Part shown: piece after piece, positions 1 through 8,321 of the stretch
Layout of the letters: every line of letters begins with the position of its first letter
Position numbering within the stretch: position 1 is the first letter of the stretch
Assembly: GCF_936943645.1 (NCBI RefSeq)
Contig: NZ_CAKZJO010000080.1
Coordinates: 53,684 to 117,683, forward strand
Direction of reading: 5' to 3'
DNA: 64,000 nucleotides
DNA from: an uncultured Bradyrhizobium sp.
GTDB taxonomy: Bacteria; Pseudomonadota; Alphaproteobacteria; Rhizobiales; Xanthobacteraceae
Made by a program: the position numbers and the translations under genes
Notes under the pieces: generated by a model
What the model was told of the DNA's origin: nothing
Database searches by the model: none
The model's input: the letters and a program-made list of their open reading frames with translations, nothing else

Positions 1-359
1 ATGGTGAATTCGGGCAGATGCAGGTCGCCGCGCTCGCGGTCACGGAACACCCGGGCGAGCTCGAAAATGCGCGTTTCCCCCGCCGCCATCAGCTTCTTGC
101 AGGCAAATTCCGGCGAGGTCCGCAAATAGCGGCTGATGCGGCTGCCGTCCGGCCGCATCAGCTCGGTCCGGGGGGCGTGCAGATGGGTTTCATTGCCCGG
201 GGAGACCTGCAGGACGGAGGTTTCGACCTCAACGAAGCCCTGCTCGGCGAAAAAGCCCCGTATTGCTCCGGTAATGGCCCCCCGCGCCCTCAGGAAAGGC
301 CGCCGGTCGAGGTGCCGGTCGGGCGACCAGAACGGTGAGATGGGCTTGTCCCCAGCCAT
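1..359 (-). CDS. epmA: EF-P beta-lysine ligase EpmA (GenX/PoxA), C-terminus cut by window edge
   Basis: Class II lysyl-tRNA-synthetase-like enzyme that attaches (R)-beta-lysine to the conserved lysine of elongation factor P in the cytoplasm. Only the first ~119 residues are in the window; the rest lies beyond base 1. The reverse-strand translation starts at ATG 359 (MAGDKPISPFW) and contains ETSVLQVSPGNETHLHAP and RYLRTSPEFACKKLMAAG, which correspond to the motif 1/2 region of the GenX family. There is no anticodon-binding domain ahead of the core, as expected for EpmA and unlike LysS. It is divergent from efp, its substrate gene, 162 bases away. The partner aminomutase EpmB is not in the window and may lie further left. 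Confident on family; only the N-terminal third is visible. Confidence 0.88.
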   Translation of the reverse strand, partial: MAGDKPISPFWSPDRHLDRRPFLRARGAITGAIRGFFAEQGFVEVETSVLQVSPGNETHLHAPRTELMRPDGSRISRYLRTSPEFACKKLMAAGETRIFELARVFRDRERGDLHLPEFT

Positions 360-521
360 TAACCCGCACCCCCGCAGCTCAGCAAAATGCTGGCATCCAA
401 CGGCAAAATCAGTATGTTGCGGCCCGAAACGGGCGCCGAGGTCCGATTTGAGGCCCCAAGTCCCCCATCGATTTGACCACGTCCTGGCCGGTGCCGGGCC
501 AAGCAAGCAGGAAATATAGCT

Positions 522-1088
522 TTGAGAGTCATCGCCAGTTCTATTCGCAAGGGCAACGTGATCGAGCAAGACGGCAAGCTCTATGTCGTCGTCAGCGCCG
601 AGAACATCCATCCCGGCAAGGGCACCCCGGTCAGTCAGATCGAAATGCGCCGAATCTCGGACGGGGTAAAGATCTCCGAACGCTACAAGACCACCGACCA
701 GGTCGAAAAGGCCACGATCGAAGAGCGCAACTACACCTTCCTGTATGAAGATGGCGACGGCTTCCACTTCATGAACCCGGAGACCTATGACCAGGTCCAG
801 GTTTCCAAGGACGTGGTCGGCGACGCCGCCGCCTATCTTCAGCCGGAGATGATCGTCAAGCTGTCGGTCCACGACGTCAACGTGGTCTCGCTCGCGCTGC
901 CCCAGCGCGTGACGCTGGAAGTGGTCGAGACCGAGCCGGTGACCAAGGGCCAGACCGCCTCCTCCTCCTACAAGCCCGCGGTGCTCTCCAACGGCATCCG
1001 CACCGCCGTGCCGCCGCACATCTCGGTCGGCACCCGCATCGTGGTGATGACCGAAGACGGCTCCTACTCCGAGCGCGCCAAGGACTGA
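522..1088 (+). CDS. efp: Elongation factor P
   Basis: Translation factor that enters the ribosomal E site and relieves stalling at polyproline stretches. The 188-residue length is standard. The N-terminal KOW-like barrel carries the modification loop HPGKGTPV, with Lys33 as the probable beta-lysylation site. The C-terminal OB domains end in the family signature region around GTRIVVMTEDGSYSERAKD. The start is TTG at 522; the next residues RVIASSIRKGN match the usual EF-P N-terminus, so this weak codon is very likely right. The head-to-head arrangement with epmA puts the modifying enzyme and its target under neighbouring divergent promoters. Confidence 0.97.
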   Translation: MRVIASSIRKGNVIEQDGKLYVVVSAENIHPGKGTPVSQIEMRRISDGVKISERYKTTDQVEKATIEERNYTFLYEDGDGFHFMNPETYDQVQVSKDVVGDAAAYLQPEMIVKLSVHDVNVVSLALPQRVTLEVVETEPVTKGQTASSSYKPAVLSNGIRTAVPPHISVGTRIVVMTEDGSYSERAKD

Positions 1089-1112
1089 CGGGGAACAGAG
1101 CGGCCGCAACAG

Positions 1113-2735
1113 GTGGCGCCGGGGGGCGAGACAGTGGTTGGGAAGGGTTTCCGCTTCGTCTCGCAAGTTCTGGCGTCGCTTTCGCTCCTCCTGACCTCTC
1201 CGCTCGCTGCGGATGAATTCCGTAGTCCCTCGCTCACGGCCCTGCGCGTCGACTGGCGCGCAGCGCTCGACCAACTCCGCACCGAGATCGGCAGCCGCCC
1301 CCGGGTCGCGGAGGATTTCACCTTCGTCCCTCGCCGGTCGGTGCCGCGCTACGATCCGCGCGCGACGCCCGCGCTGGTGCAGCTCAACGCCGTCTCCTCG
1401 CGTTTCTTCACGGGCATCACCCGCAGCTCGGTGCCGGTGCTGTTGCCGTTCGACGCCGCCGCCTACCTCGATACGCAGCGCAGCGGTGCGCCGGCGATGC
1501 TCGCGCTGTCGCGCTACCAGGCGGATTTCAATCCCGTCGACATGTTCGATGCCGGCCCTGCCGGCTACAGCGCAACCTTCTCGTTCGAGCCCGGCGCCGG
1601 CGACGGCATGCCGGCCCGGGTGTTCGCAAGGCCGGTCGAAGTGCAGATCACGGGCTCTGCGCTCGTTTACGACGTCGCCGACCCCTCAGGCGGCAAGGGC
1701 GAGCAGGTCAAGCAGCTCGCGGCGCTCTATCCGGACCTGCGAAAGTTCATCCGCGAGGGCTATGTCCGCTACGCCTTCACGCGCTTTGGCGTTGCCTATG
1801 TGGTCTCGATCCAGTGCCTCGACAGCGTCGCCAAGCCGCGGCGGCTCGCCTGCAAGGAAGCCTATCCGGTTGCCGAGCGCTTCCTGAAGGCCCTCCGCGT
1901 CGCCGGCGGCCAGCGCACGCGGCCATTGGCGGACATCGCCTCCAACATCCTCGATCGTCCGGCGGAGCGTTCAGCCGACTTCAGCTACCGGCCGAGCGGC
2001 GACATCATCCCGAACACCGGCTACCGCAAGCAGGGCGGCCATCCCGACGTGATGGCCTACGCCCAGATCCGTTTTCCGCTCGAAAAGGCCCCGGCCTTCG
2101 TGCGCTCGCAATCCTACGGCAAGCGCGACAAGAGCGAGGGTCCGACCGCCTATCCCTGGCGCGACAATTTCTGCGAGTCGCGCAGTTTCGAGGTCTGGCA
2201 ATGTGGCGGAGGCTACGGCCATCAGGGCGAAGACATCCGCGCCGCGGACTGCCCGCCCCCCGGCGAAGGCCGCGAGCCCTGCGATCCCAAGCAGCGTGCC
2301 GTCGTCGCCGTGCGCGACGCGATCGTGATCCGCGGCGCCAAGGACCAGGCCGCGACGCTTCACGTCAACAGCCGCACCGAGCACATCCGTTTTCGCTACA
2401 TGCACATGAACCCGCAGGCGATGAACGCCGATGGCGTGCTCAACGGCCGCATCGTCACCGAAGGCGAGAAGATCGGCGTGATCTCCAACTATCTCGACCA
2501 TCCCGCGGGAACGTCGATGCATCTGCATTTCGACGTGCAGGTGTTCACCCGCGACGGCTGGATCTGGGTCAGCCCCTACGTGACCCTGGTCTCCGCCTAT
2601 GAACGGCTGATCCGCGCCCGCGGCCGCGAGGTCGGCCCGGAGATCGCAGTCACGACCCAGCCGGTCGCCCATGCGCTGCCGGACGACGTCATCAAGCCGG
2701 ACCTGCGCGAGGGGGCGAGCGGCGAGGAGAATTGA
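1113..2735 (+). CDS. Secreted M23 family metallopeptidase
   Basis: Predicted periplasmic or secreted zinc peptidase of the LytM/M23 type, a family that cleaves peptidoglycan cross-bridges or activates amidases. It has 540 residues with an N-terminal signal segment (FRFVSQVLASLSLLLTSPLA, then ADE). The C-terminal third carries the zinc-site motifs HQGED (HxxxD) and MHLHFDVQV (HxH). The first ~330 residues match no domain I recognise. GTG 1113 gives the longest form; GTG 1134, 21 bases downstream in frame and preceded by a G-rich stretch, gives a more typical signal peptide and may be the real start. It lies 24 bases after efp with no clear terminator, so co-transcription is possible. Confidence 0.85.
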   Translation: MAPGGETVVGKGFRFVSQVLASLSLLLTSPLAADEFRSPSLTALRVDWRAALDQLRTEIGSRPRVAEDFTFVPRRSVPRYDPRATPALVQLNAVSSRFFTGITRSSVPVLLPFDAAAYLDTQRSGAPAMLALSRYQADFNPVDMFDAGPAGYSATFSFEPGAGDGMPARVFARPVEVQITGSALVYDVADPSGGKGEQVKQLAALYPDLRKFIREGYVRYAFTRFGVAYVVSIQCLDSVAKPRRLACKEAYPVAERFLKALRVAGGQRTRPLADIASNILDRPAERSADFSYRPSGDIIPNTGYRKQGGHPDVMAYAQIRFPLEKAPAFVRSQSYGKRDKSEGPTAYPWRDNFCESRSFEVWQCGGGYGHQGEDIRAADCPPPGEGREPCDPKQRAVVAVRDAIVIRGAKDQAATLHVNSRTEHIRFRYMHMNPQAMNADGVLNGRIVTEGEKIGVISNYLDHPAGTSMHLHFDVQVFTRDGWIWVSPYVTLVSAYERLIRARGREVGPEIAVTTQPVAHALPDDVIKPDLREGASGEEN

Positions 2736-2818
2736 CCGCTTGCTCGCTCCACTGAAGAGCGGTGCAAGCGCGTGCAGTCGCGGACACCGCCAGCTCGAAC
2801 GAAGAAGGGACCGGGTTG

Positions 2819-3805
2819 ATGAGTGTCGGACTGATCGGTCTCCTCGATGATATCGCGGCGATTGCAAAGGTGGCGGCAGCCTCGCTCGACGATGTCGCGG
2901 GCCAGGCTGCCAAGGCAGGCACAAAGGCCGCAGGCGTGGTCATCGACGACGCGGCCGTCACGCCGAACTACGTCATCGGTTTTGCCGCGAAACGCGAGCT
3001 ACCCATCGTCGGCAAGATTGCGGTCGGATCGCTCCGCAACAAATTGCTGATCCTGCTGCCGATTGCCCTGCTGCTCGGCTATTTCCTTCCCGCCGCGGTT
3101 ACGCCGCTGCTGATGCTGGGCGGAGCCTTTCTCTGCTACGAGGGCGCCGAGAAGGTGCTCGAAGCCGTGATGCCACATCATGCGCACCCCCACGAAGCTC
3201 AGCTCCAACCGATTGCGGCGGATGCACGGTCGGTCGAGGACGAGAAGGTCGCGAGCGCCATCAAGACGGATTTCATCCTGTCGGCCGAGATCATGGCGAT
3301 CACGCTCGCAGCGCTCCCGTCGGGCAGCATCTGGACGCAGGCGCTGGTGCTGGCCCTGGTCGGGTTCGGCATCACGGTCGGGGTCTACGGCGTGGTGGCC
3401 CTGATCGTGAAGGCGGACGATGTCGGGCTGGCCCTTGCGCGCCATGACAGCGCCTCAGCCATTGGCGCCGCGATCCGCGCAACTGGACGCGCGCTCGTTC
3501 GCTGCATGCCCCCCTTCCTGACCGTGCTGAGCACCATCGGCACGGCCGCGATGATCTGGGTCGGCGGCGGCATCATCCTGCACGGCGTCGAAAAATACGG
3601 CCCGCCGGTGGTTGGCCGCATGGTCCACGCCACGACCGAGGCTGCGGCACACGCACTTCCCTCCATTGCTGGTATCGTCGAATGGTTGGTCGAGGCCGCC
3701 ATCTCAGGCGTGTTCGGACTGATCATCGGCGCACTTGCAATTCCGGCCGTCGAGTACGGTCTCGCGCCGGCCTGGAAACGGCTCAGGCGATCGCGTTCGG
3801 CCTGA
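2819..3805 (+). CDS. DUF808 family membrane protein (YedI-like)
   Basis: Inner-membrane protein of unknown biochemical role. It begins MSVGLIGLLDDIAAIAKVAA and continues with conserved DUF808 features such as DDAAVTPNYVIGF and GGAFLCYEGAEKVLE. Several hydrophobic helices are visible (LLILLPIALLLGYFLPAAV, the block around ALVLALVGFGITVGVYGV, and C-terminal helices around 220-320). ATG 2819 was chosen over an in-frame GTG at 2762 because AAGGGA precedes it at good spacing and the family usually starts MSxGLxxLLDD. It lies 83 bases after the M23 peptidase on the same strand. Function of the family is not established. Confidence 0.9.
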   Translation: MSVGLIGLLDDIAAIAKVAAASLDDVAGQAAKAGTKAAGVVIDDAAVTPNYVIGFAAKRELPIVGKIAVGSLRNKLLILLPIALLLGYFLPAAVTPLLMLGGAFLCYEGAEKVLEAVMPHHAHPHEAQLQPIAADARSVEDEKVASAIKTDFILSAEIMAITLAALPSGSIWTQALVLALVGFGITVGVYGVVALIVKADDVGLALARHDSASAIGAAIRATGRALVRCMPPFLTVLSTIGTAAMIWVGGGIILHGVEKYGPPVVGRMVHATTEAAAHALPSIAGIVEWLVEAAISGVFGLIIGALAIPAVEYGLAPAWKRLRRSRSA

Positions 3806-3847
3806 AACGAGCGAAGCCGACCGGCTTCGCTCCATCCGGACTATCGA

Positions 3848-4351
3848 TCATTCCAAAAGCGTCGTCAGCTGCGCGCCCTCGTCCGCAACGAACACTGCAA
3901 TCAATTCCGCCGGCTCCGTCATGCTCGCATTCGCCGACACCAGATGCGTCGAGCCCGGTGGCTCGAAGAAGGATTGGCCGACGCCGAACGTCTCGACCGG
4001 GCCGCCGCCGAGCTGGGAGCGGATCTCGCCCTTGGTGATGGTGGCGGTAACGGATCCCGCATGACGGTGCGGGCGCGAGAATCCGCCCGGTCCGTAGAAT
4101 ACGCGAACGATCGTGACGCGCTTGCCCGGAACGTTCGGCAAGGCGTAGGAGCCGATCGGCTCGACCTTGTCGAGAGGCGAGCTCTCCGCAGCCGTGGCAC
4201 AGAGCGGGGCCAGCGCACTCGACACCGTGTCCATGGTCACGGGCAGCGCCTTGCCGATCGCGAGCGCGCAGGCAAGGCCCGCAACAGCGGCCAATGCCAT
4301 TGCGCGCGACGGCACCGGGCGTTGCGGATTGGCCAAGCTGATTGCTGTCAT
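3848..4351 (-). CDS. Secreted or anchored cupin-domain protein
   Basis: 167-residue protein with an N-terminal hydrophobic segment (AMALAAVAGLACALAIG) followed by one cupin barrel. The barrel shows GPGGFSRPHRHAGS (cupin motif 1, HxH) and the motif 2 region PPGSTHLVSANAS. Cupins of this kind bind a metal and range from small oxygenases and isomerases to sensors; activity cannot be assigned. It is 21 bases downstream of the AhpD-like gene on the same strand, so they probably form an operon facing the divergent MarR regulator. A clear paralogue lies at 13666-14082, sharing the LPNVPGK segment and the SANASxTEPA-LLAVFV C-terminal pattern. Confidence 0.8.
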   Translation of the reverse strand: MTAISLANPQRPVPSRAMALAAVAGLACALAIGKALPVTMDTVSSALAPLCATAAESSPLDKVEPIGSYALPNVPGKRVTIVRVFYGPGGFSRPHRHAGSVTATITKGEIRSQLGGGPVETFGVGQSFFEPPGSTHLVSANASMTEPAELIAVFVADEGAQLTTLLE

Positions 4352-4372
4352 GACAACCTCCCCTCGTGCTGA

Positions 4373-4852
4373 TCAGGATGCCGCGGCATTCGCGGCCACC
4401 GGCCGGGTCGCCGGCGTCCAGCGAAATGCGGCACCAAACCGGTTCCAGACGTTGATCGAGGCCACCGCCGAGGTCAGGTACGTCAGCTCGGTCTCGGAAA
4501 ATTCGCGGGCAGCCTGCGCGTAGACCTCGTCACTGACGCCGTCGGGCAGGAAAGTGAGTGCCTCGGCCCAGGCCAGCGCGGCCCGCTCGCGCGGCGAAAA
4601 GATCGGCGCCTCGCGCCAGACCGCGACCAGATTGAGCTTGTCCACGGGCACGCCGATGCGTTCAGAGAGGAGAATGTGATGCTGCACGCAGAAGGCGCAG
4701 CCATTGATCTGCGAGGCGCGCAGCTTGACGAGCTCGAGCAACTGCTTGTCGAGGCCGGCCTTGGCCGCCAGCTGGCCCAGCGCCAGCACCACATCATACG
4801 CATCGGGCGCGATCCGCTTGAAATCCTCGTATTCGCTGCGGGCGTGTGACAT
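4373..4852 (-). CDS. AhpD/carboxymuconolactone decarboxylase-family protein
   Basis: 159-residue all-helical protein of the AhpD-like superfamily. The active-site segment NGCAFCVQHH has the CxxC redox pair followed by His, with an upstream conserved Glu (LLELVKLRASQI) as in alkylhydroperoxidase-type proteins. The likely role is peroxide or organic-hydroperoxide reduction, although the superfamily also contains decarboxylases. It is the first gene of a two-gene unit with the downstream cupin. It is divergent from a MarR-type regulator across a 54-base gap that holds two direct operator-like repeats, so MarR repression is the likely control. Confidence 0.85.
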   Translation of the reverse strand: MSHARSEYEDFKRIAPDAYDVVLALGQLAAKAGLDKQLLELVKLRASQINGCAFCVQHHILLSERIGVPVDKLNLVAVWREAPIFSPRERAALAWAEALTFLPDGVSDEVYAQAAREFSETELTYLTSAVASINVWNRFGAAFRWTPATRPVAANAAAS

Positions 4853-4871
4853 TGCCGTTCACCTCGTGTTA

Positions 4872-4908
4872 TTATAAGACTGCTTACATCTTATAAGAGC
4901 ACTTACAT
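4872..4908. promoter_or_regulatory. Tandem MarR-type operators
   Basis: Two 18-base units start 19 bases apart at 4872 and 4891. Each reads TTATAAG, four bases, CTTACAT; 15 of 18 positions match. Each unit is also an imperfect dyad (TnTAAG-N4-CTTAnA). They fill the gap between the AhpD-like gene and the MarR gene, and the second unit runs into the marR ATG at 4907. This is the placement expected for autoregulation plus control of the divergent gene. Binding by the adjacent regulator is inference. Confidence 0.7.
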
Positions 4909-5428
4909 GTTGCGCAAGTCGTCCGCCATCACGAGATCGAAATCCCCCGGCAAGACCGCCGGACCTGATGCCGTGCGCGTGCCCGCCCCGGGCGAAGGCA
5001 AGCGCGGCGAAGACGGCTATCTCGGTTATCTGCTGCGTCAGGCCCATGCCGCGGTTCGCCTGACGATGGAGCGAACGCTGGCGGATCTCGGCGTGACCTC
5101 GCCGCAATTTGCCGTGCTGACGATGCTGAATGCCTATCCGGGGCTATCGGGCGCCGACGTAGCCCGCCTCACCTTCCTCACCCCCCAGACGGTCGGCGTC
5201 ATCATCCGCAATCTCGAACGCGACGGCGCGATCGTGATGACCCCTCATCCCGTCCACGGCCGCATCCAGCAATGGACGCTGACCAAACGGGGGACGACGC
5301 TGCTGACAGCGTGCAGGGAACGCGTGATCGCGCTGGAAAAGCGGCTGGCCGGCGGCCTCGACGCCAAGGCCGAGGCCAGCATCCGCCGCTGGCTCGCCAG
5401 CGTCGCAACGGAGCTGCAGGAAGACTAG
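4907..5428 (+). CDS. MarR family transcriptional regulator
   Basis: 173-residue winged-helix regulator. After a basic, poorly conserved N-terminal extension (residues 1-35) the MarR fold covers roughly 40-150, with the helix-turn-helix around SGADVARLTFLTPQTVGVII and the wing around HPVHGRIQQWTLTKRG. MarR proteins usually repress neighbouring genes and are released by phenolic ligands or oxidation. No cysteine suited to redox sensing is obvious in the core; the only Cys is in LLTACRE. It is divergent from the AhpD-like/cupin pair and shares doubled operator-like sites with it. The start overlaps the second operator unit, so an internal start is possible. Confidence 0.9.
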   Translation: MLRKSSAITRSKSPGKTAGPDAVRVPAPGEGKRGEDGYLGYLLRQAHAAVRLTMERTLADLGVTSPQFAVLTMLNAYPGLSGADVARLTFLTPQTVGVIIRNLERDGAIVMTPHPVHGRIQQWTLTKRGTTLLTACRERVIALEKRLAGGLDAKAEASIRRWLASVATELQED

Positions 5429-5439
5429 ACGTCGTTTGC

Positions 5440-5484
5440 GCATGATCTTTCCGGAAAGCCGCCTCGCACTTTTCCGGATCATGC
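5440..5484. repeat. Interspersed palindromic repeat downstream of marR
   Basis: A 45-base imperfect inverted repeat running GCATGATC...TTCCGGAAA to TTTTCCGG-ATCATGC. It starts 12 bases after the MarR stop codon. I recognise it from memory as a palindrome found many times between genes in Bradyrhizobium and relatives. It could fold in RNA and act as a transcription end for marR and for the convergent small gene that follows. Confidence 0.65.
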
Positions 5485-5496
5485 TCCAGGCGAGGA

Positions 5497-5748
5497 TCAG
5501 TCGCCGCCCAGCACTTTCTTAACCTCGCCGTCCGGCCACGCCTCGCCCGCCGCGATCACCCGCACGCGGCTTTGGTCCGCACCATTCACCAGCACATGCG
5601 AACTCACCCGGTCGCCGCTTGGCTCGAGGTGCAAATCGGTCTCGGGCTTCCAGCTCAGCGTGGTCGCGAGATCGCCGGGAAAGATCTGCCATTGCGATCC
5701 GTCATCGAGCTCGACAACGTGGCTTTCCGCATGCGCACGTATCTTCAT
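5497..5748 (-). CDS. Conserved hypothetical small protein (83 aa)
   Basis: Short acidic soluble protein with no signal peptide or membrane helix. It begins MKIRAHAESHVVELDDGSQW and has alternating hydrophobic and polar residues suggesting a small beta-sheet fold. I do not recognise a named domain. ATG 5748 is preceded by a G-rich GGGGTGG stretch. It is on the minus strand, downstream of the 84-residue secreted protein gene with a 61-base gap, and converges with marR. The reading frame is clean and codon use resembles its neighbours, so I consider it real; function unknown. Confidence 0.6.
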   Translation of the reverse strand: MKIRAHAESHVVELDDGSQWQIFPGDLATTLSWKPETDLHLEPSGDRVSSHVLVNGADQSRVRVIAAGEAWPDGEVKKVLGGD

Positions 5749-5809
5749 TCCACCCCGAATTCTCGCTCAAGAGAAACGGCCCCGGCGCTGCCGCCGGGGC
5801 CTTGCTGCG

Positions 5810-6064
5810 TCAGTCGTTGTCGTGATGAATCACGGTCTTGCTGCGATTGCCGAACTCATCTTCCTTCTTGATCACGGTGGTGCGGCTGGACGGCTCGCGC
5901 TCCTTGATGACCGTGGTGCGGTCACGCTCGCGAACGCGATAATCCGGAGACTGGCCGACCGTCACGCCGGCGCCGACCGGGCCGACGTGAACGCCGACTT
6001 CATCGGCAAACGCGGGAGCTGCGACAGCGGTGACCATGGCAGCGGCAAACAGATATTTCCTCAT
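5810..6064 (-). CDS. Small secreted protein, hypothetical (84 aa)
   Basis: Probable periplasmic protein. The first ~20 residues form a standard signal peptide (MRKYLFAAAMVTAVAAPAFA, then DEVGV). The mature part is short and highly charged, with a repeated TTVIKxxE pattern (TTVIKEREPSS, TTVIKKEDEFGN) ending in SKTVIHHDND. ATG 6064 was chosen over upstream in-frame starts because GAGGAGG sits 6-7 bases before it and because it gives the signal peptide. It resembles small DUF1236-like rhizobial secreted proteins in style, but I cannot assign a family with certainty. Function unknown. Confidence 0.75.
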   Translation of the reverse strand: MRKYLFAAAMVTAVAAPAFADEVGVHVGPVGAGVTVGQSPDYRVRERDRTTVIKEREPSSRTTVIKKEDEFGNRSKTVIHHDND

Positions 6065-6189
6065 CGGATCCTCCTCATTGTCCTGCGAAGGGAATGCAGG
6101 ACTGCGACCTTTTGTTCCGGGGAAAATGACTGTTCCGACCGTTTCAGGAACCGGCTCACATGGCCGCTGTTTCCCGCTAGAATGGCGCC

Positions 6190-7419
6190 ATGAAACACGC
6201 TGATTCCTCGCTCCCCCACACCCGCCGCACTCTGCTGAAATCCGCGCTCGGCGCCGCCGCCCTGATCGCGTCACCGGCGTGCGCCCTCGCCGCGCCTCCA
6301 GGCTTCGACGAATGGCGCGAGGCCTTTCGCGCGCGTGCGATGGCGAAGGGCATTTCGCCTGCGACCTGGCAGCGCGCGATGGCGCGGGTCGAGCCGGATA
6401 TGAGCGTGTTCAAGCAGATGCGCAGCCAGCCCGAATTCCACGAGCAGGTCTGGCAATACATCAACCGCCGCGTCTCCGATTGGCGCATCATCAACGGCAG
6501 GATCGCACTGAAGAACAACGAGGCGCTGCTCGCGCGCATCGAGCGCGACTTCGGCGTCGAGCGCGGCACGCTGCTGGCCTTGTGGGGCGTCGAGTCCGCC
6601 TATGGCGATCCCTTGGTGCAGCAGAACCACATGACGCCGGTGTTTCCCTCGCTCGCCGCACTCGCCTGGAACGAGCCGCGCCGCAAGGCCTATTGGGAGA
6701 CCGAGCTGATCAACGCGCTGCGCATCGTCGACAAGGGCTGGAGCACGCCGGAGCAGATGCAGGGATCATGGGCCGGCGCCATGGGCCATTCGCAATGGAT
6801 GCCGGAGGTTTGGCTCAATGTCGGCATCGACTATGACGGCGACGGCAAGGTGTCGCCATTCGGCAAGCCCGACGACGCGCTGGGATCGACGGCCAAATAT
6901 CTCGTCAATCGCGGCAAATGGCATCGCGGTGAGCACTGGGGCTACGAGGTGCGCGCAGCCGGCAACATGAGCGGCAGCCGCACCTATGCGGCCTGGCAGG
7001 CGGCCGGCGTCACCCGCGCCGACGGCCAGCCCTTCCCGCAACTGAATGCATCCGCGCAGATGTGGACGCCGGTCGCGGGCGGACCGACTTTTCTGCTGGG
7101 ACCGAACTTCTATTCGGTGAAGAGCTACAATCCTTCCATGAACTATGCCCTGGCGATCTGCCACCTCGGCGACCGCTGCCTCGGCGCGCCGCCGTTCATC
7201 CAGCCCTTCCCCGGCTCCGAGCGCGCGCTGACGCTGGCCGAGGTGCAGGAGATGCAGACACGCCTGACCAAGGCCGGTTTCGATACCGGCGGTACCGATG
7301 GCCGCGTCGGCAACGACACCATGAAGGCAGTCAAGGATTTCCAGCAGCGCGCGGGCATCGCACCGGCGGACGGTTATGGCGGGCTGAAGGTGCTGGCGAA
7401 GTTGCGGCAGGGGTCGTAG
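6190..7419 (+). CDS. MltB-type lytic murein transglycosylase with peptidoglycan-binding domain
   Basis: 409-residue periplasmic enzyme that cuts the glycan strand of peptidoglycan, forming 1,6-anhydro ends. The N-terminus TRRTLLKSALGAAALIA fits a twin-arginine signal. The SLT family 3 (MltB) domain spans about 35-330; the catalytic Glu is in LLALWGVESAYGD, and GSWAGAMGHSQWMP is the family substrate-groove motif. The last ~65 residues form a PG_binding_1 domain (LTKAGFDTGGTDGRVGNDT). The ATG at 6190 begins a complete, family-length protein. It stands alone and converges with the aldolase-family gene. Confidence 0.93.
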   Translation: MKHADSSLPHTRRTLLKSALGAAALIASPACALAAPPGFDEWREAFRARAMAKGISPATWQRAMARVEPDMSVFKQMRSQPEFHEQVWQYINRRVSDWRIINGRIALKNNEALLARIERDFGVERGTLLALWGVESAYGDPLVQQNHMTPVFPSLAALAWNEPRRKAYWETELINALRIVDKGWSTPEQMQGSWAGAMGHSQWMPEVWLNVGIDYDGDGKVSPFGKPDDALGSTAKYLVNRGKWHRGEHWGYEVRAAGNMSGSRTYAAWQAAGVTRADGQPFPQLNASAQMWTPVAGGPTFLLGPNFYSVKSYNPSMNYALAICHLGDRCLGAPPFIQPFPGSERALTLAEVQEMQTRLTKAGFDTGGTDGRVGNDTMKAVKDFQQRAGIAPADGYGGLKVLAKLRQGS

Positions 7420-7425
7420 GCGGCC

Positions 7426-8223
7426 TCAGTGCCGGTACTGCGGCTCCTCGGCATCCAGCTGCCGACGGATCGCTGCGAGATGCAGCCGCGCGGATTCGGA
7501 ATCGCCCTCGCGCATCTGCCTGTAGGTTTCGGCTGCAATCGCGGGATCGACCGGCAAGACCTTACGGCCAGTCGACATCGCCAGCACCTGCACCTCGGCG
7601 GCGCGCTCGAGGTAATACAGATCGTCCCAGGCTTCCGCGATGGTCGGTGCCAGCACCATCACGCCGTGGTGCTTCATGAAGACGATGTCGGCATCGCCGA
7701 CGGCAGATGCGATGCGCGCGCCTTCGCGGTTGTCCAGCGCGAGGCCGTTATAGTCGCGGTCGACCGCCGTGCGGCCATAGAACTTCAGCGCGGTCTGGCC
7801 CGCCCAGATCAGAGGATCGCCTTCGGTCATCGACAGCGCCGTGGCATAAGGCATGTGGGTATGGAACGCGACTTTCGCGCGCGGCAGCAACCTGTGCATC
7901 TCGGCATGGATGTAGAACGCGGTCGCCTCGGGCACGCCCTCGCCGTCGAGCACGTTGCCGTGAAAGTCGCAGATCAAGAGCTTGGACGCCGTCAGCTCGC
8001 GAAAAGCGTAGCCGTAGGGATTGACGAGGAAGAGGTCGTCATGGTCGGGCACGACGGCCGAGAAATGGTTGCAGATGCCTTCCTCGAAGCCGTTGCGCGC
8101 CGCCATGCGGAAGCAGGCGGCGAGATCCTCCCTCGCGGTGCGGATCGCATCGCTAGCAAGGTCCGGGCGGTTCGAGCGGAATGGCGCTGAAGCGGGTGAG
8201 GAAGCGTGAAGGCTGTGCGCCAT
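7426..8223 (-). CDS. Class II aldolase/adducin family protein
   Basis: 265-residue enzyme of the fuculose-phosphate-aldolase fold, metal dependent and probably cytoplasmic. Metal ligands are visible in VAFHTHMPYATAL (HxH) and FMKHHGVMVL, and the N-terminal GICNHFSAVVPD matches the family's glycine-rich substrate region. Family members cleave sugar phosphates or decarboxylate keto-acids, but those lacking the catalytic acid have unknown roles, so no substrate is given. ATG 8223 is preferred to GTG 8235 because AGAGG is well spaced before it. The SDR gene upstream ends 98 bases away on the same strand; the pair may form a small sugar or acid catabolic unit. Confidence 0.85.
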   Translation of the reverse strand: MAHSLHASSPASAPFRSNRPDLASDAIRTAREDLAACFRMAARNGFEEGICNHFSAVVPDHDDLFLVNPYGYAFRELTASKLLICDFHGNVLDGEGVPEATAFYIHAEMHRLLPRAKVAFHTHMPYATALSMTEGDPLIWAGQTALKFYGRTAVDRDYNGLALDNREGARIASAVGDADIVFMKHHGVMVLAPTIAEAWDDLYYLERAAEVQVLAMSTGRKVLPVDPAIAAETYRQMREGDSESARLHLAAIRRQLDAEEPQYRH

Positions 8224-8321
8224 GGCGAAGGACACCTCTGTCGGTCGGAAAGCTTCCCCGCCTTCTACAGGGCCGACGCCTGCGCGTCAGCCCCTGCGCC
8301 TGCCACCCTGCCCTGCGCGGC

